Source of the DNA: Ascaris suum
Taxonomy: Eukaryota; Nematoda; Chromadorea; Rhabditida; Ascarididae
Direction: 5' to 3'
DNA: 64,000 nt
NCBI GenBank assembly: GCA_013433145.1
Contig: CM024171.1
Location: 8,432,065-8,496,064 of the forward strand
Positions 1 to 29,800 of the stretch are shown here, one piece after another. The position numbers and the translations under genes were made by a program. Positions within the stretch are counted from its first letter, which is position 1, and each line of letters begins with the position of its first letter. The notes under the pieces were generated by a model. That model did no database searches. It was not told where the DNA came from and was given only the letters and a program-made list of their open reading frames with translations.

Positions 1-3000
1 TATTACAACAGAACTTGAAGCGACAAGCTCTTTTTTCTGATTTTTCTGGAGGGTTTTATTTTAAAAGAGAAAGCAAACTAAGTTGCTGAATATGGCTATG
101 TCTATATATTTTGATATCCCAAAGTGTACTACATTCAAATTATTTCTACCATAATTTGAGTACAGTTAAGTTGGAAATTTTTGAATTTTTTCCTTAAAGA
201 AACTCTATTCGATTTGTATTTTTAATTTCCTCGTATAGACGACGTTCGAAGTTGCCCAGAGTATTCACGTCGCAAAACTTTATTCTTCGCTTAACAGCGT
301 CGTGTAAAATGCGTCGAAAAGCCAATGCATAGTAGATTTATATTCATGCAATAAATCCTAGCCCATAGCGTAAACAAATTGGCAGTTCGAGAAATCTCAG
401 ATGGAAGGAGAACATCTTTCCAAGCAACCCACAAAGCTTCCCGCAACTCTCTTTGAAGGCATACTCTGGCGTCTCTCCACGCAACGAATCTGTTTTTGAA
501 GGCGACGATGATTAACCGCGAACAGAAGCGTGGAAGTGTTCCCACTCAGCCCAAGCAACCAAAAATTCCTAATCAAATTTACGATTGAACTTCAAAACAA
601 CATAACCATCCGATGTGGCGTATCCGGGAGATAACAACAGCAGCATATACATTATAACACGTCACTTTCCATAAAATGAACGACTGATTTATCTCTACCA
701 CGGTGACTATAAATTCCAGCCGACGAAATGTTCACGAATGTATCTGCTTAACAATAACCAAACAATAAACTTATTTACCATCATCGTCTCTCCATCACCA
801 CTAACGTTTTGAGATAACGAAGATATAAAGCTAATAACTCACTCCAAATCCAAATGCTCATTGTATCGTTCATCGAAATGAAATGACTAGCTCATTGTAC
901 TCTGCTTTCCTTGACAACTGATCAGCTTACGTACTTAACGCAAAACACTGAAGGAGAATAAGATGAAAGGATGTATCACAAATACGCATTTGCTCTCCCT
1001 AGGGGGTTTCTGTTAGATTTTAGAGCATTGTGTAATGGAGATCACTATTCGTGGGCGAGTTCCACACTTTGCATTGCCTAATCAACATAACATCACCCTG
1101 CTAGGCAATCGTCAACCAAACGGATTAAACAAGATGAGCGCACATTTGTTTATCTAAGCTTCCTCTTCTTAAATCAAAAAACTTTATGCCTTTCGACTGT
1201 AGATAGCGGTCGCAAAACCACAGCTACTAGACCTACAGTCATATCACGACCTTGATTTGATTACTGATCGGTGTGATAACGCTCAAATTCTTCTTTCAGT
1301 AGTCAAGTTTCAATTAATTTGTGAAAACACCTGCATTGTCTTCTCGTCGATTAGGAGTACCATGTTTGAAAATGACTTTCACGTTAAGGGTTGAAGTATT
1401 TCAGCAGACGACAAACTGAGGTGCAGCTTTCATTGTATGGAGATTGCCACTGGCAGCTTACAATTTCTGGAATTCGATCTTCGCTAGCTTTCAGAATATG
1501 CGATACGAATTTCTTGCTAACGTTGTAAAAAACTTTTTTACTTCCAATTCTTGATTTCGGCTGTTCTACAGACTCACTCCAAACTGCAAGAAGCACGCCC
1601 TGTACGCCGTTCAAAAAACCTATAGAAATGTGTTGTAGTAGACGTATACCGATTTCCTTAAAACATTCAAATCTTTACTCAAAGAATCGATCGAGTAGGC
1701 GAGATGAGAAGTTTGAACGACTCAGTTGAAACATATAAAATTATCTCAGACTTATACGGTGGAGTTTTTCGAGTTCTTCGTTGTACTTCCACAGCGGCCC
1801 ACCAAGAGTGCTGGTGGAAAGCTAGACACTCTGATAAGCAAATTAAAGGTACTGAAGTGTAATTTTTACAAACGTGTAATTAATGGATGAAATAACCTAC
1901 TGCATGTTGCTATGATCTTCCAAGACCTTTCAAAGTTCTGCACGCGAGTTTCTGGGTAAAACATCCTACCAGGATACTATTAATCATACCAGCCAGTCTT
2001 TCGTCTCAAAATTTTCTGGGCATTTTACAGCGCATACTTAATTTTGTACGAGTTGTGTTTTATTTTCCACATTTTAATGCTCCTGTCCATGGTCTTCATC
2101 CTTATCTTTACGAACAACCCTTTCCCGCTACCCTCCTCCTCCTCCGCCCAGCCCCTCCCCTCAGCAGATAAACTGATTAGTGCTCATTGCGCACCCGATA
2201 CTGTGCGATGCTTTTTACGGATAGGAGCAGGAGACAATACTTAAAACCCTCATGCAAATAAAAACTCAGGTCTTGTTCACTTCCCTTGCTCCAACTACGG
2301 AAATTGCCACCTTTGCAACGTTAAATCCTATGTCATCTTTCAGAACAAGTAAATTTGCATATTTGCATGTTACGAAACCTATATCCATCACCCACCTGCG
2401 TTTAACTCTCCACATAATCGATGAAAACTTCGAAAAAATACCAGTATTAGTGTCGACCACGAACTAGCAACACCAATGGTTCTTAACTAAATGAGGTGTA
2501 AAAATTCCCTAAAAATTTGCTCATCGAAGCAATTTTAATCGGTATGCGTAAATTTCACATCGTTCAATCATCGCCAAGCTTCAATCACTTATCTGCGTGT
2601 GAACAAAAATAAAATCAAAATAAATCACACTCATTTACTTCTTCACATAAGAAACGGAAGAAATTAACTAAAGCAAAGAAAATCACACACAAACACACAC
2701 ACACACATTAATCACATCCACTATACATAGAAGCTGAGCACTAAATTTCACCTCATGAGGCCACTGCATCGACGATCACCTCCTCTTTCAACCATCTAAA
2801 CAGGTCACTACAAATTTGATTTTCTTCTGAAAGTGAAACAATTCCCTCTAAATAGTCGATTTAAATGTATGTCAAAGAAACGATTTCATTGATTCTATCG
2901 ATAACGCCAACGGACCGAATGGAAAATGACTAGCGAAACTTTTTTTGCTTATAATTTGAACAAATGACTTCTTAGAGATTCTAAAACCTCATCTCATTGT

Positions 3001-5535
3001 TTTGCGGACTACGGAAATTTTCTACCGCTCTCTTTGCGCACCTGAATTAATATGTAATTCTTTACTTATTACAAAAACTAGCAAAGTTCTTAGAAATAAT
3101 CATAGACAATTAAAAATCCGTACCATCAGCAGCGCTTCAATAGCAAATGGCCTAAATAGACTAAAGCATTTCACGCGTAGTAGCCAAGAGAAGACTTTAC
3201 AATAGCTGCGAGGAAATCACTGATAACCTCGGCTGTAACTCAGGTAACAAACAAACATATGTAGCTCACCCGACTCAAAAATTCCATTCTTCGCCAGCGT
3301 TTTCCTTAGATTTTCCTGAATTCTTATAATATTTCTATAGTTCTGCATCAACCATTTCAACTTCTGCAAGATGCCCGAGTGGGACTAACGGTTATTTCCT
3401 TCCCCTAAACATGGGCCAGCAACCCCAAGTAAGGAACGGTAGAAGGCGAAGATTACCTGTAGTGTATACAAAGCTTTTTAAACTGAAAAAGGCCAACGGT
3501 ACCTGAACAGGTGTATAAAGAAGTGGCGTTGTCTGTGCGACAATTAGAAGCGAAAAGGCGACAAGCAGTGCTTTCAACGAAGGCATTTCGTACTTCTACG
3601 GTCACTAACCACCGGTTATGTGGACAGCAGGAGAGTGAGACACAAACGAAACAAAACACTTCACCCCCTCTCTTTAGCTGCTTGTCGCCTTAGGCGTTCC
3701 CTTTACGCCTCCTTCAACGACCCAATGAGCGAGCCCGACTCCGCCCATTCCCTTGGACCCTCGGACCCAACCTTGGCACAAATCATCAACGAAAGAGCTA
3801 ACACATTTCGGAGGATAATTAAGATTGCATTCTCAGCGGTTTTAGATATTGTTTGCTTAGAAGGTAACCAAGCAGCTGGAAGATGAATCAGTACTAACGA
3901 AGATAGCACGGACATAAAAGCTTTCCCTAACGAAGGGTTATCACAACAATATCGTCGACGCTTCTAATCGTCAATCAGCAGCTGATCGTTGTCGAGGAAA
4001 ACATGTTTCCAATCCAAAAATTGCCGCCTTAAGCTCTCAACACACGTACATAGAACAATCTACCTTGATCAGCACGCTGTACCAAAGGCTGCCGTAATCA
4101 GCATGAGATTCCCAGAACGTTGCAAATGTGAACGCCTCTTCTTTCAGTGATCCTCTTATTCCTTCTTATTTCGTCATTCCAAACGGTACTACGTGAACAG
4201 CTATACAGTCACCACACACGATGGCCTCTTTTCCCCATCTGTTCTAATCCTAAACGTCAGATTTCAAAAAAGTATATAACGGCATTCAATTCTTCAAAAG
4301 CTAGATGCTATAAAAGGCTCAGATATCTTCAGTTAAAACAGTGAATATATGAAATTATTCAGGGAGCCATATTTTCAGCTAATTTATTACTTACCATATT
4401 CAAGGAAGCCCCTAATCAGACAAAACAAACGGCATCCCATCACACATCCCAGAGAGGGAGAGAAAATAAAGCCATAATACTTGAAGATTTAATTGAAAGC
4501 TTTCACAGCCTATTCCAAACGTTCACTAAAGGCAATACCTTACTAAAAGCAATACTTTTAGATCTTCCGCACACTTTTGTGCTTGAACAACAAGAAATGA
4601 ACAATTCCTCGGAATGGTTCACATCTTCTATTTTCCTTTCCCTTTTCGTCCTCTCTTAAGCACTTAGTATTAGAAAGAAAAAAATGGAGCTACAAGAAGT
4701 CCTTTGAAAAATGCAACGAATAGAAAGTAAGCGCATAAAGAACACAAATATAAGAAAAAATAGTGGATTAAAATATACTGCAAACTCGAAACATAACACA
4801 AAAGAAAGTTATCATCATTATTGCATAAAGCAGATCGCAACGTTCCGAAATAACTGAGCAAAGATCAAAGAAAAAATTCTCAAGGCTAAAACTGGACGAA
4901 GAAGAAAAGCTGAGAAACACTTCATCCCTTTCCAATTGCAAGCATTTGCTTAGGAAAAAGGGAAATGAAATGTGCAAACATAATAAGCATCTAAATGGCA
5001 CTTCGGAAAAAGCAACAGCAATACGCACTGACCACAACGTCAACTCTCCTTTCGGTCACTCTTCCCTCTTTTTGTCACACTCTCTGATTCTCCTCCTTCA
5101 AAAATAAACTGAAGCATATTCGATTAGTGATCACTAGCTTCATTTCGAAATCCTCAATATTCCGTAAATTTGCCACAATTCATTCCAAGAATATTCCATA
5201 GAACATTTTCAAAAGAATTTCTAAAGAAGCACCTAATTTTACTCAGAACATATTACTAGAGAATTCAATCACATTCGCAGTGCAATACGATAGCCTCGTC
5301 TAACTCTTACAACGAACTTTACAACTTTATCGTTTTAATTCTGCTAGAAGCGAATGCGCTAAATTTACTTCTTGATAAACACATTTCCCATATTTATATA
5401 ACTTCTGTCTCTATCGTAGCAATGTGAAACGTTGGAGTACCGCTTATAAAAACGCGCTAAACAAACAGACGAACAGTGAAATGAGAGATGAGCTGAAAGT
5501 AAGACTGAAAAAAACGAGCCACTGAAAATTAAACA
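1..5535. other. Region with no supported gene (3' side of the LRRFIP gene)
   Basis: I see no exon here that can be tied to a protein family. Open frames are short, lack good flanking splice sites, and several are low-complexity (Phe/Leu/Ser-rich minus-strand frames near 4670-5043). A short CA-rich run lies at about 2688-2707. The stretch just above 5536 should contain the 3' UTR of the minus-strand LRRFIP gene, but I cannot fix its polyadenylation site. A moderately GC-rich patch at about 3660-3780 stands out from the AT-rich surroundings and may be an old repeat. Confidence 0.5.
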
Positions 5536-20793
<15,258 letters not shown>

Positions 20794-23700
20794 TGCCTTA
20801 TATCGCCTTACCGATTAACGATCGATCACGCGTTATACACTGCAAAACAATCGATATAACATTTTTAAGCGATCTGCTGGGAAGCATTTGCCGATGTGTA
20901 TCAGTCCTCCAGGAGATCACATTACTCCACGAGGTATGGATCGTTCCCTATGTGATCTATGTGGCTCTAAGCACCCCCCCCCCCCTCTCCTTCCTCAACT
21001 GCTCTTGAGCAAATGAGGTTATTACAGCCATAAATCGCCATTCCTAGACGAGCATAATGCTAGCACCAAACGCCTTTACATATAAATAAATGAAGCCAAA
21101 GAAGCAGGAATATTCTCACAATTGAAGAGAAGTGAAAAAATTAGTGATAAGAAGGAATGGTGATGTACTGCGACAATCAAACTTTCAGCTTTCAGCTCAA
21201 TGCATGTGAAATAATCCCACGTAAAAATCTTGCACTTCCCGCAATTGGATGATCTGAATTCGTTGGAATCATTGTTTGCATTCCCCCTTGCCGTATTTGA
21301 AGAAAAACTGCTGCTGAAATATGCTGCGATTCTATTCGTCACATTTCGATACTGAGTTACTTCTCATCGTTTTAATTTGAAAAACAATCGAAAAAAGTAT
21401 GAGATGCCGAAACTTCTTCGAAAAGAGCCCAACAGCAGTGAGCTCATTCATTTCCGTTACACCTTTGGAAATTCGAAATATTTCCTCTCCCTGGTTAAAA
21501 GTTAACAGTTTGGAGTTTTCAGTTTCCACTCGCCTACAATAACAGTAAACGTTTAACGCAGTAATTTTTCATTCGACATATTGCTGCAAAAAAACAGCTG
21601 ACTTTTCGTCCCATAAAAACATCTCATATATAAACGTACACAATTATTGAACTCTAAAATCCAAATTTTAGTCCAGAGAGCAGAAATATTGGGCAATGAT
21701 AAATCCACGTTACGCTTTCAAGAATGAAAACCAGCCAGCCAAAAGAAAAGCCCTCCAACACCGTGAAGGGCAAAAACCAGTCCACCAACACCAACGAGCC
21801 CCAGTGTAGATATGAGAATGCAGGGCTGAGTAAACATAGTATAATTACAGCGACATGGGCGCTTACAGCATCAACGCACAAACGCAGCATTAAACCGTGC
21901 TGGCAACGAATGCTATCCAATGAAGGGAACATTCGACGGTCAATGGTGATGCCAGGATTTTGCATAGGAAGAGGTGCGGGAAGAGAAGGAGAAATTATCA
22001 GATCGGTAGTTACGTGAGAAAAATTGAAAACTTGAATAAAAACAAAGAAAATGTTGCCGTAAAATTTGGATTTAATTTAGATTAAGATAAATAGTTTGTA
22101 TTTCCTTGGTGAAAAGGGCTTGGTTCTTAGGAGAACTCGAGGAATTTCTTCTACGCAAAGTTAAGGCACGAAGGATAGAGGGATACAACGTAATTTCTTA
22201 GCTATTGACGAACGAAAACAGCAAACCATCGTTAAACTTCGGTCAAGTCTGCATAAAATAAGCCATTTTTCCCAAATTATGAGCCTATGTCTTGCTGGAA
22301 GGGAGGCTTAAAGGCGTTTATTCGAGAAGAAAAGCAAAGAGGGCCTGTATTGGTGGAAAGTTGGTAAGAAGATGTTGAGGGAAACGGGTGGAATATGTGT
22401 TTGGATGAATCTCCATGTCTTCATTGCAAACACCCTTTTGCATCTCAACTTTTATCGGTAATTTTCCCAGGTTAGTAAGCGAAAACATCAAACGACGGAT
22501 TCAATTTGTGGCATTTCGAAGTGAAGATTTTATTCACGACCTGATATTGTTCGAAACTTCTGCAAAAAGAAAATATTTTTGAAATTGAGAGGGGTTGTAA
22601 ATCGAGGAAAACGACCGAGATATATTGCAAATCGATATTCCATTGAATTCTCACCGCAAACGATAACAATATTTCATGAATATGCAAATTCCCTCCCAAT
22701 GACACTGCACACATTGCACATCGAGGTTTCTTGCTGCTTTCAGTGGATCTATTCACCCACAGCAACTTCATTTCACAGCATCCATATATAATTGTATTCG
22801 CACACCACTTTATGAATCAGCTCGATTCTATTTCCATATAGCGCACATACTGCCGAGATACCGCATATATGCGGAACTGTCCTTTCGATTGCCCGCATAT
22901 TTCGTTTTAATGTCCGCTCTACGAAATCGAACGAAATTTCCACCGTGTTCACGGAGCGGGCATCGACCTTAAAGATCAGTGCTATATCGTTTGGCACGCC
23001 CGTTCATGATCGATCCAGTTTTATATGAATTCGAAGCCGTCGAAATTTGGTTCTTGCAGAGACACTATTTTTGCACAAAACTTTTATTCTTCAAGCTCGA
23101 AAATTCATTGCAACAATATCTTGAAAGATCAGACTAGGGTGACGCCGTGTTTTGACTTTCTTGTCGACAGAGAAAGCAAATCTTGATCGCGCTATTGGGC
23201 ATGGATACGTCGGATGCGACATTTGCATAAAGGCAAGTCAGAAAATGATAGGAAGGGAGAGGAGGTGGGAGGAGGTGGTTTTTAACCCGCTTGGGGGTTC
23301 CAAGTCAGAAATGGTAGAATCATAGCCTAATTTTACAACCGGAGTTTTCGAATACGAGGAAAACGAAAACTTGGCCATACAGAACTAGGTCACCGAAACG
23401 TGGGGATACGCTCACATAGCACCACTGTGTCTTCCGTTCGGCTTCAACGTTCAGAGATGGGAGTCTTCGAATGTGCACATGCAGGTGTTTCTCACAAAAG
23501 TTTATAATTTCTGCTTCCACAAGTGATTTTCATCACCTCAGAGGCTATTTCCGGTACAATTTCAGTGTTTCACGTATTTCAGTGTAGAATATTTCAACTA
23601 CAAAAAAAAAAAATCCACCGATTGCGCGTCATCTTATATCATATCACTTTTAGAACACCTGAGGTCTGTAATGAGGTTTATTTGCATAAAAATTAGAAAA

Positions 23701-26700
23701 TATTTCTTACGCAAAGGTTTTTACTTTCTCGACAAAAGAAGAGTTTGTTGGCTTACCTGTTTGCTTCGGAAAATTCGCTCGCTGAATTTTGTCTGCTCAC
23801 CTCTTCAAAAGTGCTTATTTAAACAAGCCTACTTATTTACTCAAGCGTGCTTTTCCATGCCTATTTGATTACGTTCAAACCTCTTTCTTATATTCTTCCG
23901 TCCTGTTGAAATCTCGACGTTACATGTGTGGCGATGTTGTGTCTGAAAGTTTGCGTGTGCATGACGACATGTCTGTGTGTCTGCCTGTCGGTTAGTTCCT
24001 ACGCCAATGAAGTTTAACGGGTTCAGGGGTCTTAGGGTGTCCTTATAAATGCGGTTCCATAACGATTAATCGCTTTCTGTATAAGCTGCCAACAACAAAA
24101 TTTCCGAATCAACGTTATCAGACAAACGATCGATTACGGCTCCACGACAAGTTTGTGTGAGGGACCGATCGAGGCTGAGAGAAACCATGCGATGCAGCGC
24201 TTCATCTTTTTTTGCATATCGAGACAGTATGTTCGTTTATAGGTTACAGAAGTGAAAAAGCACATATTGTGCCAGCCTTTGAGGCGCGCTCTCCTGTTTG
24301 TTTTAAAGAAAGTCCGCTAAGACCAAGGATCCAATAACAGTGTTGGACCTACAGTGGGCTCTACTCATCGTAGAGAACCCTTTCGACACTGAGAACGATA
24401 CTGTCTCGTCAAAAATTCTGTAATTCTCTGAGAAGAAACTTGAGTAGGAATAACCACATTTCTGTCTTCTGCTTATTTCTTTAATAGTTTTGATCACTTA
24501 ACAAGTCTGATTTACGTGCTTTTCTATGTATAACTTTTAAGATTTGGGCTAATTTTGGAAATGCTCTACATGCTCAATTGACACTGAAATAATTCACACC
24601 CCAAAAAAATAACTTCTTGCGTCCATAGAATTAAAATAAATGCAAAAGCATGCCAAAAATTTGACAAAATACGCAATTTTGTACTTCGCTCAAATGACGG
24701 ACCGATTTCATAAATTATAAAGGAGAGTAGAAAGTGTGGAATGCATTCCCATCATCATTGGTCCTGTCACCTGCACAAATTTTTCACTAAGCATTCGCTA
24801 TTCTCTGTTTCAACCGGATTAAAATGAAAACCCGACTAGCGCAAAATATATGCAAATTTCTTGGCACTTCTAAGCGTTTATAACTCCTTTGAAGTCGATA
24901 GATTCGCGAGAATTACGACGTAGGATGTGATTCCACTGAGCTGTTCTACCCACGAAATTCCGAAATTTTAGCTTGAGAAGGTGTCGGGATGAAATTACAT
25001 AATAGACCGACAGGCACCCATATTCGAACAAACAGTGATGCATATCCGAAAGCACGTCATGTGCTTTTTTGCATAGCACATTCGCTGTGCATCTGCCTAA
25101 AATGCGAACAGCATTATGGTCTTTCTCTAAAAACACATAAAATGGAGCAACCATATTCAACAATTTGTTGCAGCGCTATAGTTTGGTTTAATGTCACAAA
25201 TGTTAATTTTGGTTTGCATAGAGGAGGAATTGGGGGTGGCGGGGGGGGGGGGGGCTAGGTACTAAGTTATTCAAGGGAATAGCAAAAAACTGTTTACTAA
25301 ATAGACTGAAAATATTAGCAGCGGACGTCAGAATGGTGCATTTCACAGTGCTCCCTCTTTTTATTGTCGCGGTACGTTAATCCAACCCGAACAATTACCA
25401 TAAATTCCTTTAAGGCCTTCCCCAATTACGACTCAAATTCCACCGAGATTTTCGTCGATTTTAACGAAATTATGCGTGGATAAGAGACGAAGATAGCAAC
25501 AAACATGGAGATTCGTTTGACTGATGACAAAAATATACGTTTATAAAATTGATCACTATGCACCGATACGTGGGTGTGCTATGTGTATTTGTTGATGATG
25601 CTGAGAGGATTTCCTGCCCTCTGCTTAAATATTAGGCATATTCTATATAATTTCCTAGCATATTAGATAGTTGAAACATAGAGTGTTTGTTATCACCATC
25701 CTTTAATATAGTCATGTATAAAAGCACCTTGATCGATAGGACAGTTGTCTGCGATCGACTTTATTCTCATAGTGAAATGCTGGAGGAGAGGTTGTTGAAT
25801 AACAAAAGTGATACAATGCCTGCAGCGCATCACAGCCTCCCGACGTGTTTTTTGCAAAGTGCATTTGAACCTAACATCCGTCGGGGGAAGCTAGAGAACG
25901 GACTGCGATGCAGAGATGGGTGTAAATCGCCTCATTACGGTATTTGATCGTGAGGGATTTTTGCTACGCAAGGGTTAACGATCTTGTTTGGGTTGTTGAA
26001 CATGGAGCGGTGAAGAAGAAAGGGAGCTGTCTCGTGTTTTCTTAGTGAAAAGGTTTTATCCTTGAGTGTTGCCATGTCAAAGTTTCTCATAATGATTCCT
26101 CTAGGCAAAAACAGGATAGCAACTGTTGTAATGGCTTCATATTGTGGAAGAGCCTTATAAGAGGTCCGTTGAAAGTGAGGCAATGTTGATAGAAGATGAT
26201 GCCACCAGTCGAAAGAGTTCGGAAGAGGCCAAGCTACCTGTTGATTCTGTTCAGGTGAAGTATGCAAATGAGGGCTGCATTCTATCCGGTCAGCATTCCT
26301 AGATAAACAGAGCACATTCATTAGGTCTAGTTAGTCTTATGAGTGAATAAGCGGCCGACTGCGTCAGTTCTAAGTTTTAAGGTCATGAACCCGCATATAA
26401 AGTTTCTATTCACTAGTTTGTCAGCAAACGGATAGGCACAAAGGTAGATGCATACGCAGCGGTGTCAGCAAGAGATCATGAAATAGTATGCTACCGTTAT
26501 GGCAGTTTATAGCTGCATGTTATGTCGGTCTATCAATTAACCGAGATAACGGTATTTGGTGGGTATGATCTGCACAATTGAGGGCGCCTTCTGCTATCAT
26601 AGCTTGCAGGTTAATTGATCAATTCAAAAGCACCTAAAGGTGTCAAAAATTCGCTTCGGAAAGGCATTCCACAATCTGTTGCACGCGCAGTGAATGTGAA

Positions 26701-26870
26701 CGTATTTATTATTGTAGGTATTTTACTGCTCAGTTTTTATCGCGAGATTGCCAATTAAATGGGCAGAATTGTAGAAAATGCATATTGTGACATCAAATGT
26801 GGCGATGTTTCACGCGTTTTCCTCAACGTAACTTTTTGTTTGTGATGTGATTTCCTTCATCTGTTAAGGT
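20794..26870. other. Intergenic region between the divergent LRRFIP and CP2 genes
   Basis: About 6 kb separates the LRRFIP start codon from the CP2-gene start codon, the two genes being transcribed away from each other. Promoters and 5' UTR exons must lie here, but I see no motif I can defend. It contains a C run at about 20977-20986, a G-rich run at about 25227-25255, a 14-bp perfect palindrome near 22862 and one copy of a dispersed repeat (23925-24300). Open frames on both strands, up to 128 codons at 25935-26321, resemble no family I know. Confidence 0.5.
23925..24300. repeat. Dispersed repeat, copy A
   Basis: Blocks of this stretch recur in diverged form at 33738-33990. The clearest shared parts are a GTGGC(A/G)ATGT(T/C)GT(A/G)TCTGAA block at the left end and a GTGTGAG(A/G)GA(T/C)CG block about 220 bp further on. 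Its right end (from about 24250) resembles the hairpin-bearing repeats at 28874 and 29265. Compared by eye only, so the limits are approximate. Confidence 0.5.
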
Positions 26871-29800
26871 ATGGAATGCCCGTGTGATTTGTCTGCGCCG
26901 TTCGAGACTCGGAGCACTGAGAAACAACAGGGATGGATGCAGGGTGCAGCAGTTGCAGGTGGAGTGGCACAAGAGTGGGCGTCAAATGCTGTGCCCATCG
27001 CAACGTAATTTTATTCGCTTTAAAATCCCTATTAGGATTCCAGAGACCACAAATCTTCCATGATTTTGAAGGGAGTTCTGATAATAAGGCAGATTGAATC
27101 ATTGAGGAGGGAGGTATTTTCACAGTAGTTTTGGTGTCGTTAGACAGCAATGTAGCGCATTTCAGTTGTGTGGGAACGGTCATCCTGTCGGGTTGTATGA
27201 CGCAAGGAAGTAGTGTAGTTTGTATAAGAAGGGAAGGGAGAAAGGACCAATCAGAGTGATTAATATTGAGCAGCAGCCTATATTTTCGAGCATAGTAGTT
27301 GAAATTTTCTGTGTATTTAGGTATACAAAAAGGTCTTTTTGAAGTGTCGAAGAACTTGATGCCCCCCGCCGCCCAACGGGGAACGAGGAGCGTTAAATTC
27401 TTTGGAGGTTCTCAGTTGAGTCAGCGGTTTCAACATTCAATTACTCTGAACTTTTCAATTTTTTCAAACAAGTGCTTTCCAGCACATTCATATCAGAAAA
27501 ACTGCCAGTCCAAACTGTCCACATTGGAAGAACCGCCATGAGTGAATACTCTTCAGCTTTTCTTATTTTTGGCTTTTCTTCTTTTTTTGCACGAGTGCGG
27601 GTCAAACAGAATTACAAGACAGCTTTTATTAAGAAATGGGATTATTCTTCTCGGCGGTTTGGCGGTCCAGGAAGGGAGTATTCGAAAGGGAGTCTTTTCG
27701 TTGACTCGTTCCTTTGACCATTCATTCCATTCCCTTTTTAATTTTTTAATTATCCAGCTGATAATTGCACGTGAATGTAAGCCCATCATTAAAGTTTTCA
27801 GTGGTCTTATAAGGAATGATTGAAATAATCTGCTGCTGCATGTGAAATTCACATGCAAAAGGTGGATCGGTGCTTCAAAGTACTGCCGCGTGCTATTAAA
27901 ATTTAACTTTTAGTGTGTCCAGAGAACTTTATTCTACTGGTTGAAGTGAGTAATGGGTTTTGCACTTTCCAACTAGCAGTGAAAATGTCATTGAAGAATG
28001 AAAGCTAATAGGAATGCATTTTATAGATTTGAGTTTATTCTGATGGCACCAACGTCTGCAGCGATTCCGATCCATGAGGAGCCAGTCACGTTCCTCAATC
28101 AACATGAACCCTATGAAGTGAAATGCCGCAAGTCGGAGACGTTTGGCAATACGCAACACCTCTTTAGGGTAATATTTCTTTGGCTGCAAAGTACGCTTTG
28201 AAACATATTATGCACTGGCGATATGCCTATTATATCACCGGGACTAGACTATACATGATAAGCTTTCCTCCTCCTTATCCCTTCTTTCCCAGCTCGCTGC
28301 ACACAGATGAACAGCGGATGTTCAGAAACACCCAGCAGTTCACATTATTAACGTATGTCGCGTACGTTGTGGGAAACTATTCATACTGCATGTTAAACTT
28401 TCTTGTGCGCTGACCACAGGTCTTTGCCAGGTTTTTTTGTGATATGGCGACTAATGAATAATACCTACTCATTTCCATCACTGTCGGATTCTTGGCGATT
28501 CTTAGGCGCGTTCTGCAATTTTGGATTTGCAAAGTGTGTTATATTTGCGCTCATATATGTTACGTGTCTCTGTGACCGGTAGTTCCAAAACTTGGGAACG
28601 GTTGAACGTATACTTATGAAATTTGCTGCTTGCACTCTTTACCGAGTATAATTATCATCACTTGATAATGGCCTGTATGGAGTTTTGAATTAGTCGATCA
28701 CTTTGCAAGATATTATGCACTAAAATGTTCCCAAGAATTTTCGTAATTAGAATTTAATTTCCCACTAATCGGTATGCATTTCACGAGCAAATATTTTGTG
28801 AGAACGAATTTTTTATGGCAATTCATAGGAGGTGTAGGTAACAGTTTCATTGTCTGATATACAGTGTTGCCAGTTGACAGCACTTCGTGAAAAATTGATT
28901 GCTTTATTGAGTGGAATTGCAGAAGCACATATCTTGCCATCCTCTATGATGTGCTTTTCCCCTTTTTGTGCGCTTTTTATGGATTTGCTTTACAAAATTG
29001 CAATACGGTGATATCGTGTCTTTGCGTATATATTTTTGTGTTTGTGTCGGTCAATGAGGTGGTTTTCACTCGGTTGCTTGCTTATTTAACGACGAAGCCG
29101 GCACGATAAAATTTCGTTCGTAGAGTTGACACCATTGCATCTCACATAGGTCAGATTGCATTTCATTCAACACCGCTCCGATCACATAAAAGGGAATCGT
29201 TCGTGCGAGGTTTGTGCCGACGATCGAATCGTTTGTAACGTGAAGGCGTTGTTCCATTTTGCTTTTTGACACCCTGTGAAAGTAGTCAGTTTGCTTGAGC
29301 GGATTGCAAAAGCGCATATCGTGACAAGCCTTCTGGTGCGCTTTGCAACCAACTTTATTTGCCCGCTAATCTCTTTCGTTGTTATATTTTATAAGGGATC
29401 TTATATACTGTATCACTTCAGACTGTAGTGACACTGTGTTTCGAAAGCCGAAAGAATCGCTTTCAAGCGAAGGAGCTAGTGGCAGCATGGAAGGCACGGA
29501 ACAGTGGCAAACGATTCGTCGAGTTTGGTTAGTTTTGCACAGCGTTGTCGAATCATTATTTCTATATGTTTCTTTGCGTGATTCCTTAAAACTGTTTATT
29601 GAAACGGCTTCTGTTTGTCTGATTCGGTGAATCCTTATTTAGGTGATTATAACATTTCATTTGACTTAATTATAACCTATAACATTTGACAGGCTTAATT
29701 ATAACCTAACATATGTTCATAAAGATTTCATAGCAGCGGTCAATTTGCCTTGTTTGATTCATAGTCAAGAATGAGAAAAATTGGTCTAATTTTTATATGC

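Noticed and set aside
26183..26254. Open exon-like stretch with ATG and a GTGAAG donor (acidic, Ser-rich product)
   Set aside because: Its phase 0 end cannot join the CP2-gene exon at 26871 or 28027 in frame. It may be a 5' UTR exon or chance.
25935..26321. 128-codon minus-strand open frame, the second longest on this strand
   Set aside because: No recognisable domain, no splice partners; a frame of this length can occur by chance in 64 kb.
26857..27183. 108-codon minus-strand open frame
   Set aside because: It is the shadow of CP2-gene exon 1 on the plus strand.
28291..28350. Possible CP2-gene exon encoding LHTDEQRMFRNTQQ
   Set aside because: It looked like the family segment around FHDRRLQY, but its phase does not fit and 29422-29527 supplies that segment with correct phase and better alignment.
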